Assembly (NCBI GenBank): GCA_964590225.1
Contig: CAZPWS010000008.1
Coordinates: 1-64,000, forward strand
Length of the DNA: 64,000 nucleotides
From: JAEUSG01 sp964590225
GTDB taxonomy: Bacteria; Fibrobacterota; OXYB2-FULL-49-7; JAEUSG01
Direction of reading: 5' to 3'
Of the stretch, positions 28,187-36,731 are shown piece by piece. The notes below the pieces were generated by a model, which was not told the DNA's origin, did not search any database, and saw nothing but the letters and a program-made list of their open reading frames with translations. Every line of letters begins with the position of its first letter. Positions within the stretch are counted from its first letter, which is position 1. Both the position numbers and the translations under genes were made by a program.

Positions 28187-29373
28187 CGCATCCTTTCAAT
28201 AATATCCCTTGTATCCCTAGCGATAGTGAGTTCCTCATTGGTCTTGATAACCATTACGGCGGTCTTTCCTGTACTTATAACTTCACTATTTTGCAAATTA
28301 ATTTTTTCGTCAATAGATATCCCGAGAAATTCCATATTTAAGCAAACTCTTCTGCGAATATGTGGCCCATTCTCGCCTATTCCACCGGTAAAGACAATAC
28401 CGTCCACCCCCCCCATCTCTGCGGCATAAGCTCCAATATACTTACGAATGCGGTGACAAAAAATTTCTATCGCAAGCAGGTGGCGCCGACTACCCTTCTC
28501 GGCCTCCATTGTAACCTCACGCATATCATTAGAGGTTCCAGAAACGCCAAGAAGACCACTCTTCTTGTTTAGCATATTATCAATATCTTTCGCCGACAAA
28601 TTCTGCTTTTCCATAAGATAAAAAACTATGGCGGGGTCGATATCGCCAGAACGGGTTCCCATTGCAAGTCCCTCAAGCGGCGTAAAGCCCATAGTTGTAT
28701 CAACTGATACGCCACATTCAACAGCAGCGATGCTGCAACCATTACCAAGATGACAAGTTATAAGTTTAAGCTCATTAAGCGGTTTGCCAATAATTTCCGC
28801 CGCACGATTCGAAACAAATTTGTGCGAAGTTCCATGAAAACCATAACGCCTGATTCCATGCTCCTGATAGTAATCGTATGGAATAGGGTAAATATAGGAG
28901 CGTTCTGGCATTCTGTGATGAAAAGCCGTATCAAAAACAGCAATCTGCGGCACGCCGGTTAATAGCTCGCTGCAAACCTCAATGCCTCTTAAGTTTGCCG
29001 GATTATGAAGAGGAGCAAACTTGATAAACTGCCTTATACAATTTGTTACAGTATCGTCAATAAGAACAGAGTCCGAGAACTCTTCGCCACCATGAACAAC
29101 CCTGTGCCCTATACCAATAATTTCCGTTTTGTCCGCAATTACTCCACACTCTTTTGAAAGTAATAAATGGAGAATGTTTTCTATCGCTTTTGTGTGATCC
29201 AGAATCGGTTTTACTTCCCTTACTTTTTTGCAATCGTCGGTTTCATAAGAAAGAATAGCATCTGCAGCGCCTATTCGCTCAACACCGCCTTTGGCTATCA
29301 CCCTTTCTGTTGTCATGGAAAGAAACTGAAATTTTATGGACGAACTACCACAGTTGAGAACAAGAATTTTCAT
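28183..29373 (-). CDS. ackA: Acetate kinase
   Basis: Cytoplasmic acetate kinase, 396 residues, converting acetyl phosphate and ADP to acetate and ATP. All family motifs are visible: 'LVLNCGSSSIKFQF' at the start, 'FDTAFHHRMP', 'RRYGFHGTSHKFV', 'LGNGCSIAAV', 'GFTPLEGLAMGTRSGDIDP' and 'FTGGIGENGP'. No phosphotransacetylase gene is adjacent. The gene points to fermentative ATP production. Its leader contains three successive hairpins (29411-29567) lying between it and asnS. Confidence 0.97.
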   Translation of the reverse strand: MKILVLNCGSSSIKFQFLSMTTERVIAKGGVERIGAADAILSYETDDCKKVREVKPILDHTKAIENILHLLLSKECGVIADKTEIIGIGHRVVHGGEEFSDSVLIDDTVTNCIRQFIKFAPLHNPANLRGIEVCSELLTGVPQIAVFDTAFHHRMPERSYIYPIPYDYYQEHGIRRYGFHGTSHKFVSNRAAEIIGKPLNELKLITCHLGNGCSIAAVECGVSVDTTMGFTPLEGLAMGTRSGDIDPAIVFYLMEKQNLSAKDIDNMLNKKSGLLGVSGTSNDMREVTMEAEKGSRRHLLAIEIFCHRIRKYIGAYAAEMGGVDGIVFTGGIGENGPHIRRRVCLNMEFLGISIDEKINLQNSEVISTGKTAVMVIKTNEELTIARDTRDIIERMR

Positions 29374-29410
29374 AAGAGCATTTCCCTTTCAAGTGACCAT
29401 CATCCCAAAC

Positions 29411-29438
29411 TTTGCATTAGAAAGATTTCTAATGCAAA
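29411..29438. repeat. Perfect inverted repeat, hairpin 1 of the asnS-ackA spacer
   Basis: TTTGCATTAGAAA (29411-29423) and its exact reverse complement (29426-29438) are separated by only GA. It is the last of three hairpins met by RNA transcribed from asnS toward ackA and lies 38 nt before the ackA ATG. No U-run follows it. Confidence 0.75.
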
Positions 29439-29439
29439 G

Positions 29440-29504
29440 CGTTTAGAAAAATCATCATTTTACACCGAGTACTTCAAGTACCAAATGGGTGATTTTTCTA
29501 AACG
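29440..29504. repeat. Perfect 15-bp inverted repeat, hairpin 2 of the asnS-ackA spacer
   Basis: CGTTTAGAAAAATCA (29440-29454) is exactly complementary to 29490-29504. Inside are a second pair, CATTT/AAATG (29456-29460 with 29483-29487), and a small palindrome GTACTT-C-AAGTAC. The long nested arms look like a structured RNA or a mobile palindromic unit rather than a simple terminator. Confidence 0.75.
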
Positions 29505-29510
29505 AGGTAA

Positions 29511-29567
29511 TCCCAACTAATTCAAATAGTTCGGTGCCTTTGGCGCCTCCTATTGAATAAGTTGGGA
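29511..29567. repeat. Imperfect 57-nt inverted repeat, hairpin 3 of the asnS-ackA spacer
   Basis: TCCCAACT (29511-29518) pairs with AGTTGGGA (29560-29567). The stem goes on with ATTCAA-A-TAG against CTATTGAAT (one bulge) and closes with GGTGCC-TTT-GGCGCC at 29533-29547. The outer ATCCCAA (29402-29408) and TTGGGAT (29562-29568) also form a 7-bp inverted pair that encloses all three hairpins. Confidence 0.7.
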
Positions 29568-29618
29568 TAATCAACAATTTTCAAGGCATGCAAGTCAAGG
29601 TCTTATAAATAAACCGAC

Positions 29619-30965
29619 TTAATCTGCATTACCTGGTGTCCGTGGAAAGGGAATAACATCGCGAATATTCTCAAGACCTGTAATATACTGGATGAACCTC
29701 TCAAATCCCATCCCAAAACCCGAGTGCGGAACTGTTCCAAACCGTCGCAAATCGAGGTACCTTTCATAATTTTCTTTAGGCAGATTCAGCTCTTCCATTC
29801 TGGATTCCAGTACGAGTAGTCTTTCCTCTCGCTGGCTACCCCCAATAATTTCCCCCACACCAGGAACAAGGACATCCATCGCCCTTACTGTTTTACCATC
29901 ATCGTTAAGCCGCATATAGAATGCTTTTATACCTTTAGGGTAATCAGTTACAATAACAGGAGCCTTAAAAACCTGCTCCGTTAAAAACCGTTCATGCTCC
30001 GACTGCAAATCACACCCCCATTTAACAGGATACGAAAAGAGGCTTGCAGATTTTTCGAGAATGGTTATTGCATCAGTATATGTTATGGATGTAAATACAG
30101 ACTCCGCAACAGAGGCAATCCTCTCCCTAATCCCTCTCGACACTCTCTCGTCAAAAAAGGATAATTCATCCTTACAATTATTTAGAACATCATTTACAAG
30201 ATACTTAATAAATCTTTCTGCAAGAGCCATGTCGCCACACAGATCCATAAAAGCTACTTCCGGTTCAACCATCCAGAATTCCGAAAGATGGCGGGATGTG
30301 TTGGAATTTTCAGCTCTGAAGGTGGGGCCAAAAGTGTAAATGCGTCCCATCGCCATAGAATAACACTCTCCTTCTAATTGACCACTAACCGTAAGATGAG
30401 CCGGTTTGCCAAAAAATTCTTCCTTAATTCCATCAACATTTACCCGAAAAAGTTGACCTGCCCCCTCACAGTCGCTTGTCGTAATGATTGGGGTATGTAC
30501 CAGATGAAAATCCTCACCTTGGAAGAACCGGTGAATTGCAAGCGTAAGCCTGCTTCTAACTCTGGTGACACAGCCTATTGTGTTTGTGCGTGCCCTTAAG
30601 TGAGGTATTTGTCGCAAAAACTCAAGAGTATGATGCTTTTTTTGAAGCGGGTAATCGGCAGGTGCAAATCCATGAATTTCAACTATCTTCGCGTCAATTT
30701 CAACGCTTTGCTCCTTTCCAGTGGACGCAACAAGCACCCCATGCACAGTTACTGCCGAACCGGTACCTGCCCTTAAAACTCCATCGGCATAGTTTGGCAG
30801 GGTATTTGGAACAATGGCCTGAATATTTTTTACAGTAGATCCATCGTTAATTTCAAGAAAGGAAAAACCGCCTTTTGAATCTCTTCTTGTACGGACGAAA
30901 CCGCTTACTGAAATATCAGCTCCTAAAACTCCTTCGCTAAGTAGCTGCCGTATTGTCTGTTGCAT
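29619..30965 (-). CDS. asnS: Asparaginyl-tRNA synthetase
   Basis: Class IIb aminoacyl-tRNA synthetase of 448 residues. An N-terminal OB-fold anticodon domain begins 'SGFVRTRRDSKGGFSFLEI', and the catalytic core ends with the class II motif 3 region 'GFGMGFERFIQYITGLENIR' followed by 'IPFPRTPGNAD', diagnostic for AsnRS rather than AspRS. The frame is open upstream to 31037, but the ATG at 30965 begins the normal N-terminus and leaves room for the small gene that ends 4 nt earlier. The matching tRNA-Asn lies at 60.5 kb. Confidence 0.96.
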   Translation of the reverse strand: MQQTIRQLLSEGVLGADISVSGFVRTRRDSKGGFSFLEINDGSTVKNIQAIVPNTLPNYADGVLRAGTGSAVTVHGVLVASTGKEQSVEIDAKIVEIHGFAPADYPLQKKHHTLEFLRQIPHLRARTNTIGCVTRVRSRLTLAIHRFFQGEDFHLVHTPIITTSDCEGAGQLFRVNVDGIKEEFFGKPAHLTVSGQLEGECYSMAMGRIYTFGPTFRAENSNTSRHLSEFWMVEPEVAFMDLCGDMALAERFIKYLVNDVLNNCKDELSFFDERVSRGIRERIASVAESVFTSITYTDAITILEKSASLFSYPVKWGCDLQSEHERFLTEQVFKAPVIVTDYPKGIKAFYMRLNDDGKTVRAMDVLVPGVGEIIGGSQREERLLVLESRMEELNLPKENYERYLDLRRFGTVPHSGFGMGFERFIQYITGLENIRDVIPFPRTPGNAD

Positions 30966-30969
30966 CGCA

Positions 30970-31080
30970 TCAATTACCGCCCATAAAGATTCTCGCACCG
31001 TAAATAAGAAGCACGCCCATAACAATAACCGCGACAACTATAAGCGCAACTATTATTTTGTTAACCAATTTCATATTCAT
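30970..31080 (-). CDS. 36-residue single-helix membrane peptide
   Basis: Short reading frame MNMKLVNK, then one hydrophobic helix ('IIVALIVVAVIVMGVLLIYG') and the tail ARIFMGGN. The ATG is 6 nt after the stop of the TPR/TonB-C gene, with AAAGGTGA overlapping that stop as ribosome site, and the stop is 4 nt before the asnS ATG. Tight spacing on both sides and a classic basic-hydrophobic layout support a real gene. I know no family. It could be a subunit or regulator of the preceding envelope protein. Confidence 0.55.
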   Translation of the reverse strand: MNMKLVNKIIVALIVVAVIVMGVLLIYGARIFMGGN

Positions 31081-31086
31081 AAACTA

Positions 31087-32703
31087 TCAATCACCTTTCT
31101 GAAATATTATGGGATATATAACCTTCTGCGCCGGATAACCCTCTTCTATTGCCGGAAATTTCCACTGTTGAACCTGCTCCAACGCCCTTTGATTGAAGGT
31201 AGCGTTTACAAGATCAGAAGATGGGTCGATTGTTACCCTTGTAACCGAACCATCCCGCTCTATGTAGAACTGGAACTTTATTGTGCCACTAAAATCTTCT
31301 CCCCGTTTCAGCATACCGTTGTAAATATTCTGGAGAACTACCGCCCGCCGCTTAATCTCTCTTCCAAGATATGATGGACGCCTCATAGGATGTTCGTTTA
31401 CATCAAGGGCACTCTTTTCTATTTCATCCGCTGCTGCCTGTTCTTTCTTCTTTTTCAGACTCGCTTTGGCTAACCGCTCTTCTTCCACCTTCAGGGACTC
31501 AGCCACAGCCTTCTCGCCAGACAGATCGAGTTTGTCTATAACATCAAGGACATCGCCGCCACGACCGGCAATAGCCTTTTTGACTTCCTCTCGCTGCTTT
31601 AAACGGACATCATCCGTAATTTTAGACTCTTCAACAATTCCAGAGTAGGTGCTTAGTTCATCGAAGAAACCTTCATCTCTATATTCCTTCAGTTTAGTGA
31701 GAGCAATATTTGTTATTTCCTTGTCCCGTTCATAGAATTCACCCAGAATGTAAATTCTTCTGTTCGCCTCCTGCGCAAAACTACTTCTGCCATATTTTGA
31801 TATCACCTCTCTGTAAGCTTCAATTGCAAGATATGGGTCGCCAAGTTCTTCATGGCTTCTTCCTTTAAGAAAAAGTGCTTCGGCAAGTTCATCTGTGACT
31901 TTTAACTTAGCGGAAAGTTCCGCAAAAACAGCGATAGCCTTGCGGTAATCCATAAGAAGATACAGCTTCTTTCCATACTCAAGGGTAGTTGATGAACCAG
32001 CAGCATAACTCGCAGTCCGTTCATCGTCTATTGTGTTCATAAAATCAATCAGACGCCATGCCACTGCGGCTTCATCAGAATTGGGATTTTCCGCTATTAC
32101 GCCCTCAAGAGAGCGCCTGGCAGAGGTAAAGTCTGCAAGCATCCCTTCGCAGAAACCTTTGTGCAATTCTATTACTGCCCTCATAACAGGCGTATGCTTC
32201 TTCGCCTTTAATATGGCAGCATACATCTCCAACGCCTTGTCGTAACGCCTGTTTCTTTCGTAGAAATATGCTACCTCAAGCTCCTTATTATCCTCTTCCT
32301 TTCCAACTTCGCTTTCTATGCTCTTGCCCATAACGAGCCGGATGGCATTTAAACCAAGTCGCGCTACCGGACGCATGTACTGAAACTTGCTCTCTACTGT
32401 ATTCGGCTGGGTGAGGAGATCACTGCTAATTACGGCCATAATTTTGGATTCGAGCGCATATTCCTCCGCCGTTTCCGTCCCCTTTTCAAGCCGCCGCTTG
32501 AGAATAGAAACTTTCGATAACATTGACAAACTCTTATTTATATCCTGTTGATAAGCAATTTTGTACAGAGTATTATCAAGCTCCTGATAACGCAGATCAA
32601 TAACCGCCAAATTAAACATAACGGTCACTGCAATTATTGTAGCCAGTATCAGGAAGGGCCAGATAAAAGAGAAAAAGGATTTCCCCTGTTTGTTTTCTGC
32701 CAT
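31087..32703 (-). CDS. TPR protein with C-terminal TonB/AgmX-type domain
   Basis: Envelope protein of 538 residues: short cytoplasmic start, one membrane helix (about 12-31), a periplasmic TPR region (about 140-330), a charged lysine/glutamate-rich linker (about 370-440), and a TonB C-terminal-like domain (about 445-538; 'GTIKFQFYIERDGSVTRV' and 'LEQVQQWKFPAIEEG'). TonB-C domains of the AgmX/PglI kind join the inner membrane to outer-membrane partners and occur in TonB systems and in myxobacterial gliding machinery. No ExbB/ExbD pair is nearby. It follows the GGDEF-like gene by 6 nt. Confidence 0.85.
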   Translation of the reverse strand: MAENKQGKSFFSFIWPFLILATIIAVTVMFNLAVIDLRYQELDNTLYKIAYQQDINKSLSMLSKVSILKRRLEKGTETAEEYALESKIMAVISSDLLTQPNTVESKFQYMRPVARLGLNAIRLVMGKSIESEVGKEEDNKELEVAYFYERNRRYDKALEMYAAILKAKKHTPVMRAVIELHKGFCEGMLADFTSARRSLEGVIAENPNSDEAAVAWRLIDFMNTIDDERTASYAAGSSTTLEYGKKLYLLMDYRKAIAVFAELSAKLKVTDELAEALFLKGRSHEELGDPYLAIEAYREVISKYGRSSFAQEANRRIYILGEFYERDKEITNIALTKLKEYRDEGFFDELSTYSGIVEESKITDDVRLKQREEVKKAIAGRGGDVLDVIDKLDLSGEKAVAESLKVEEERLAKASLKKKKEQAAADEIEKSALDVNEHPMRRPSYLGREIKRRAVVLQNIYNGMLKRGEDFSGTIKFQFYIERDGSVTRVTIDPSSDLVNATFNQRALEQVQQWKFPAIEEGYPAQKVIYPIIFQKGD

Positions 32704-32709
32704 TGCCTT

Positions 32710-34038
32710 TTATGCCTTACGCCTGTCTATTGCGTAGCTGCTTCCTTCCATCTTTTTTGCCACTTTTTTCATTTCGGCAGCCACAGTAACGAGTTCAACA
32801 TGACTTGTAAACGCACGCAGATGATTCGACACAACAGCGAGTGAAATTGTCATCAATGGGAAACGCATCCTCTCACCCAATCTAGATACTGATTCGATAT
32901 AGCCATTTTTGGCGTCCGTATCGTTATAAAACTGCGTGATATCGTGGTCAAAAAAGCCGATTATCGCTTTGCAATAAGGCTCCCATAATTCATATGGTAG
33001 TACCGCCACAAAATCATCGCCACCCTCGTGCCCATTGAATATCCGCTTATCTGCAAGTGCTTTTGAAGCCTCCAAAAAGCAATCCCTTGTGTAAAGAATT
33101 ACATCATCTCCACGGGTAAAACCGTATTTGTCGTTGTAGGCCTTAAAGTTGTCAAGGTCCGCATAAACAATAGCCATTTGCTCATTATTTTTAAGCCGTC
33201 GGTCTATTTCCTGCGCAATAGTGATGTTCCCGGGGAGTCCCGTAAGCGGATTCGCCCCTCTATCCTGTTCTCGCATTCGCTGCAGAGCAACTGTCATTTC
33301 GTTGAAGGCTATAGCAAGCTCCCCGATTTCGTCGTCGCGAATAATATTCACGCGTGCTTTGATATCGCCCTGTGAAATCTGCATGGTAGCTTCCGACAGT
33401 TGGCGAAGAGGTTCAATTATTGCCTTTGTTAAAAAGAGCGCGGAAACAATGTGAATAAAGATTACAAGCACAGCAACAACGACGCACTGAATTATTAGAT
33501 TACGCATTTTATCGGTGTAGTGACTAAGGGAAAGTACTGCTCTCATAACGATTGTTTTGTCTAACCCATAAGCAATGGGCACAAAAATGTGCAGCTGATT
33601 ATTTGCTCTATCGAGTACATGATAAAAGACCTTATTTTCAAAACTATTTTTCTGTATGGCTTTTACCACGCCGGCAATTTCATTTTTATCGGCCATTCGT
33701 GAGACTGCTCCTATTTTACCTTCTGCAGCGTCCGCAATAACCTCACAATTTTCACGATATAGCGTAAACCTCTGAACACCAAGGTATCGCACCTCCTTCT
33801 GGATTTGCGCTAAAAGTTCCGGTGAAAAATCTGAGGAGCCGTCAAGCAAAGCATCCATTTTGCCCCTTATACTGTTGCTCTTGCTTTCGCTGCTAAGCGT
33901 TGTATTCTGCGAGATAAGGTCAAATTGGTTTTCGAAAATCATGATGGTAAAAAGAGAAACATTCAACACAGTCAGAATCAAATAAGATATGGTGGTCTTA
34001 TACGAGAGAGAATTTTTTTTAAACTGAATAAGTCCCAT
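32710..34038 (-). CDS. Membrane HAMP-GGDEF protein with GGDDF motif
   Basis: Protein of 442 residues with two membrane helices (about 16-35 and 181-203) around a periplasmic sensor region, a HAMP domain (about 204-256) and a GGDEF domain (about 263-430; 'NPLTGLPGN', 'VYADLDNFKAYNDKYGF'). The active-site loop reads GGDDF (339-343) in place of GGDEF/GGEEF, so cyclase activity is uncertain; it may bind nucleotide or act as a sensor. It is encoded 29 nt after the sigma-54 response regulator, with GGGAG before the ATG, linking c-di-GMP-type signalling to the kinase pair. Confidence 0.88.
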   Translation of the reverse strand: MGLIQFKKNSLSYKTTISYLILTVLNVSLFTIMIFENQFDLISQNTTLSSESKSNSIRGKMDALLDGSSDFSPELLAQIQKEVRYLGVQRFTLYRENCEVIADAAEGKIGAVSRMADKNEIAGVVKAIQKNSFENKVFYHVLDRANNQLHIFVPIAYGLDKTIVMRAVLSLSHYTDKMRNLIIQCVVVAVLVIFIHIVSALFLTKAIIEPLRQLSEATMQISQGDIKARVNIIRDDEIGELAIAFNEMTVALQRMREQDRGANPLTGLPGNITIAQEIDRRLKNNEQMAIVYADLDNFKAYNDKYGFTRGDDVILYTRDCFLEASKALADKRIFNGHEGGDDFVAVLPYELWEPYCKAIIGFFDHDITQFYNDTDAKNGYIESVSRLGERMRFPLMTISLAVVSNHLRAFTSHVELVTVAAEMKKVAKKMEGSSYAIDRRKA

Positions 34039-34067
34039 TTTTACTCCCGCTTTTTTTTGCTAACCAG

Positions 34068-35447
34068 TTAACCTTCTACTCCTTCACTATCCTGAACAGA
34101 GCCACCTTCATATTCGTTAAGCTTATTCCGGAGCGTGCGTATGGATATCCCGAGCATGTCAGCAGCTTTTGTCTTGTTGTTCTGACAGGCCGCCAAGCTC
34201 TTATATATAAGTTCTCGCTCCATTTCCGCAATGGTTAGCCCAACAGAAACAGGGACAGCCCCTCCGTGCTTAACAGGCATTGCAGTCAAAGGGAAAAGAT
34301 CAACCTTTAATTCACCTTGGCGTGCGAGAACAACAGCTCGCTCGATGCAGTTCTCAAGCTCTCTAACATTACCAGGCCAGTCGTGCTTACTAAGAGCTGC
34401 CAATGCGTCATCAGAAATCCCAGTCACCATGTACCCATTATCCTCATTACACTTCTCGATAAAATGGCTTACAAGCAGCGGTATATCTTCTTTTCGTTGT
34501 TTTAACGGTGGAAGGACTATTGGTATAACACTTAGCCGGAAAAATAAATCCTCCCTGAAGCGCCCCTTTTCAACCTCCTCTTTCAGATTTCTATTCGTTG
34601 TGGCAATTATTCTCACATTAACACGAATAGGCAAATCAGCACCAATCTTGTTTATCTCCTTTTCTTGAAGAACGCGCAGCAGTTTTGCCTGAGTAAGAAG
34701 CGGCATCTCTCCTATTTCATCCAGCAGAAGTGTTCCACCATCTGCCAACTCGAATTTCCCTTTTGTTCGGCGCATAGCACCGGTGAAAGCCCCCTTCTCA
34801 TGGCCAAAAAGCTCGCTCTCGATAAGAGTATCCGGCATGGCGGCACAGTTGATTTTAATAAAGGCGTTTCTTGCCCTCCTGCTTCGCGAATGAATGGCTC
34901 TCGCAATCAGCTCCTTGCCAGTACCACTCTCTCCCATAACAAGTATTGTTGACTGACTATCCGCAATCTGAGTTACTAATTTATCAATATCTTCCATACT
35001 GCGACTGGAGCCGACATATCTATGCCGCTTGTCGAGTTCGGCTTTTAAATTTCTATTTTCGTCCATAAGAGCCTTGTAGTCAAGTGCCTTACGCACCTTG
35101 ACCTCAAGCTCTTTAAGCATGGCAATTTCGCCCTTAACGAGATAATCTGTTGCGCCAATCCGCATGGCTTCTACTGCATTCTCAATGGTACCGTACGCGG
35201 TACACACAATAAAAGGTACCTGTGAAGGAATATCACGAACTGCCCGTAACAACTGCAAACCGCTCATCCCTGGCATTTTCATGTCTGAAATAACAAGATC
35301 GGGCTCATCCTCCCTTATTTTTTCGATGGCAGCCTCTCCGCAATCGGCCTCCCGCACACTGTAATCGGAAATTCTGGAAAGAGCTGTTGTAAGCATTCCC
35401 CTCATATTCGCGTCGTCATCAACAACAAGTATCCTGTTTTCTCCCAT
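34068..35447 (-). CDS. NtrC-type sigma-54 response regulator
   Basis: Transcription activator of 459 residues with three domains: receiver (about 1-120; acidic pocket D10/D11 and phosphorylation site D55 in 'LVISDMKMPG'), sigma-54 AAA+ domain (Walker A 'GESGTGKE', sigma-54 contact loop 'GAFTGA', 'GGTLLLDEIGEMP'), and a Fis-type helix-turn-helix at the C-terminus ('TKAADMLGISIRTLRNKL'). It should switch on sigma-54 promoters after phosphorylation by the histidine kinase encoded 36 nt upstream. I did not find a convincing sigma-54 promoter in the intergenic regions I checked. Confidence 0.95.
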   Translation of the reverse strand: MGENRILVVDDDANMRGMLTTALSRISDYSVREADCGEAAIEKIREDEPDLVISDMKMPGMSGLQLLRAVRDIPSQVPFIVCTAYGTIENAVEAMRIGATDYLVKGEIAMLKELEVKVRKALDYKALMDENRNLKAELDKRHRYVGSSRSMEDIDKLVTQIADSQSTILVMGESGTGKELIARAIHSRSRRARNAFIKINCAAMPDTLIESELFGHEKGAFTGAMRRTKGKFELADGGTLLLDEIGEMPLLTQAKLLRVLQEKEINKIGADLPIRVNVRIIATTNRNLKEEVEKGRFREDLFFRLSVIPIVLPPLKQRKEDIPLLVSHFIEKCNEDNGYMVTGISDDALAALSKHDWPGNVRELENCIERAVVLARQGELKVDLFPLTAMPVKHGGAVPVSVGLTIAEMERELIYKSLAACQNNKTKAADMLGISIRTLRNKLNEYEGGSVQDSEGVEG

Positions 35448-35483
35448 ATTTTTCGTCTGCCTCTCACTTCTTCAGTAAAAAAA

Positions 35484-36731
35484 TTATCCCGGTAAAGATA
35501 TTGTAAATGAACTGCCCTTGCCAACATTACTTTCAACAGAAATTTCTCCTCCGTGCAGTTCAACAATCTTTCGTACAATTGACAATCCAAGCCCATTTCC
35601 ATCAACCCTTGTTGTAAAAAATGGATTAAACAGCTTTCCCATATCCTCTTCCCTTATACCTCGGCCAGTATCGCTTATAACCACTGAAACAGCCCTTTTT
35701 ACCCTTACCCCCCGTAAAAATAACTTTTCCCGTTGACCGGCTCTCTTTTCAAATACAACAACCGATACTTCACCCTCACCATCAATTGCCTGCACAGCAT
35801 TCTGGATAAGGTTTATAACCACTTGATTAAATTTTTCAGGGTCGATTTTAACAATAACAGGCTCCGCAGGAAAATTTTTACTGAATTTTACAACTGAATT
35901 TTGTAAACCTATTGCAATAAAATCCATAACCTGCCCTACATGTTCACCTAAATCAACTTCGTGCAGCTGAAGAGAGAGCGGGCGGGTGTACAGTAAAAGA
36001 TTACTGACAATCTTGTTAAGGCTGGACAGACTTGCTATAACCTTTCTGACAAGGTCAAGCTGTTGTGGCGAATTCTCAAGATCACGCTCAAGAAGAGTAA
36101 TAAAACCGCCAATTGCTCCGAGCGGATTACGGATTTCGTGAGCAACGGCAGCCGACATCTCTCCCAAAGCTGCAAGCGTCTTGTTCCTCTGTATCTCCTC
36201 CTCCATTCTCCTGACTTCAGAAAGGTCCCTTAACACTTCGAGCGCTCCAATAAGCTTCCCGTGACCATCCTCAAGAACGCAGGTGCTAAAAGATACTGGA
36301 ACGGAGTATCCTTCCTTGTGCTTTATAGTTTTTTCCTGCTCTGTAACATGAGCGCCTGTAGCGAGGGTACCCATAAGACCATGCTCACCTTTATCCTCTC
36401 CTCCAAAAATATCGGTATAATGCTTACCAACGGCGTCCTCCATAGAATACCCCGTAAGCTTCTCGGCAGCCTGATTAAAGCCTGTAATCAAGCCTTCAGC
36501 ATCAACCGCCACAACAGAGTTGGTAAGGTTCTGGAGAATCTGTGAGAGAAAGTTGTTTTTCGCGTCAAGTTCAATATTAACTTTTTGAAAATCTTCCTGC
36601 ATTTTTTTGTAAGCGGTTTCGAGTTTTCTGGCATTTTTTTCAAAATGCTGAAAAGCCTCAAGAAGAACGCTCACATCGGGATTCGCCCGCTCTTTCAGAT
36701 CAACTCCTCCTGCCTCCATGCTGGTAGTCAT
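35484..36731 (-). CDS. Soluble PAS-domain histidine kinase (NtrB-like)
   Basis: Sensor kinase of 415 residues with no membrane segment, so cytoplasmic. A coiled coil (about 28-60) precedes a PAS domain (about 65-170), the HisKA helix with phospho-acceptor H198 ('AHEIRNPLG') and a HATPase domain ('DTGRGIREEDMGKLFNPFFT', 'GNGLGLSIVRKIVE'). It is the evident partner of the sigma-54 response regulator. The ATG overlaps the stop of the 118-residue gene (ATGA), so the small protein and the kinase are made together and may interact. Confidence 0.94.
   Translation of the reverse strand: MTTSMEAGGVDLKERANPDVSVLLEAFQHFEKNARKLETAYKKMQEDFQKVNIELDAKNNFLSQILQNLTNSVVAVDAEGLITGFNQAAEKLTGYSMEDAVGKHYTDIFGGEDKGEHGLMGTLATGAHVTEQEKTIKHKEGYSVPVSFSTCVLEDGHGKLIGALEVLRDLSEVRRMEEEIQRNKTLAALGEMSAAVAHEIRNPLGAIGGFITLLERDLENSPQQLDLVRKVIASLSSLNKIVSNLLLYTRPLSLQLHEVDLGEHVGQVMDFIAIGLQNSVVKFSKNFPAEPVIVKIDPEKFNQVVINLIQNAVQAIDGEGEVSVVVFEKRAGQREKLFLRGVRVKRAVSVVISDTGRGIREEDMGKLFNPFFTTRVDGNGLGLSIVRKIVELHGGEISVESNVGKGSSFTISLPG

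Noticed and set aside
29411..29504. Rho-independent terminator of asnS
   Set aside because: The hairpins are AT-rich and no U-run follows them in either direction, so a standard terminator call is not justified.
29167..29520. Plus-strand frame running through ackA's start and two hairpins
   Set aside because: Most of it is antisense to ackA and the rest is palindromic spacer; no ribosome site or domain supports it.
29402..29568. CRISPR array or tandem repeat
   Set aside because: The three palindromic units differ in length and sequence, spacers are 1-6 nt, and there are no cas genes.
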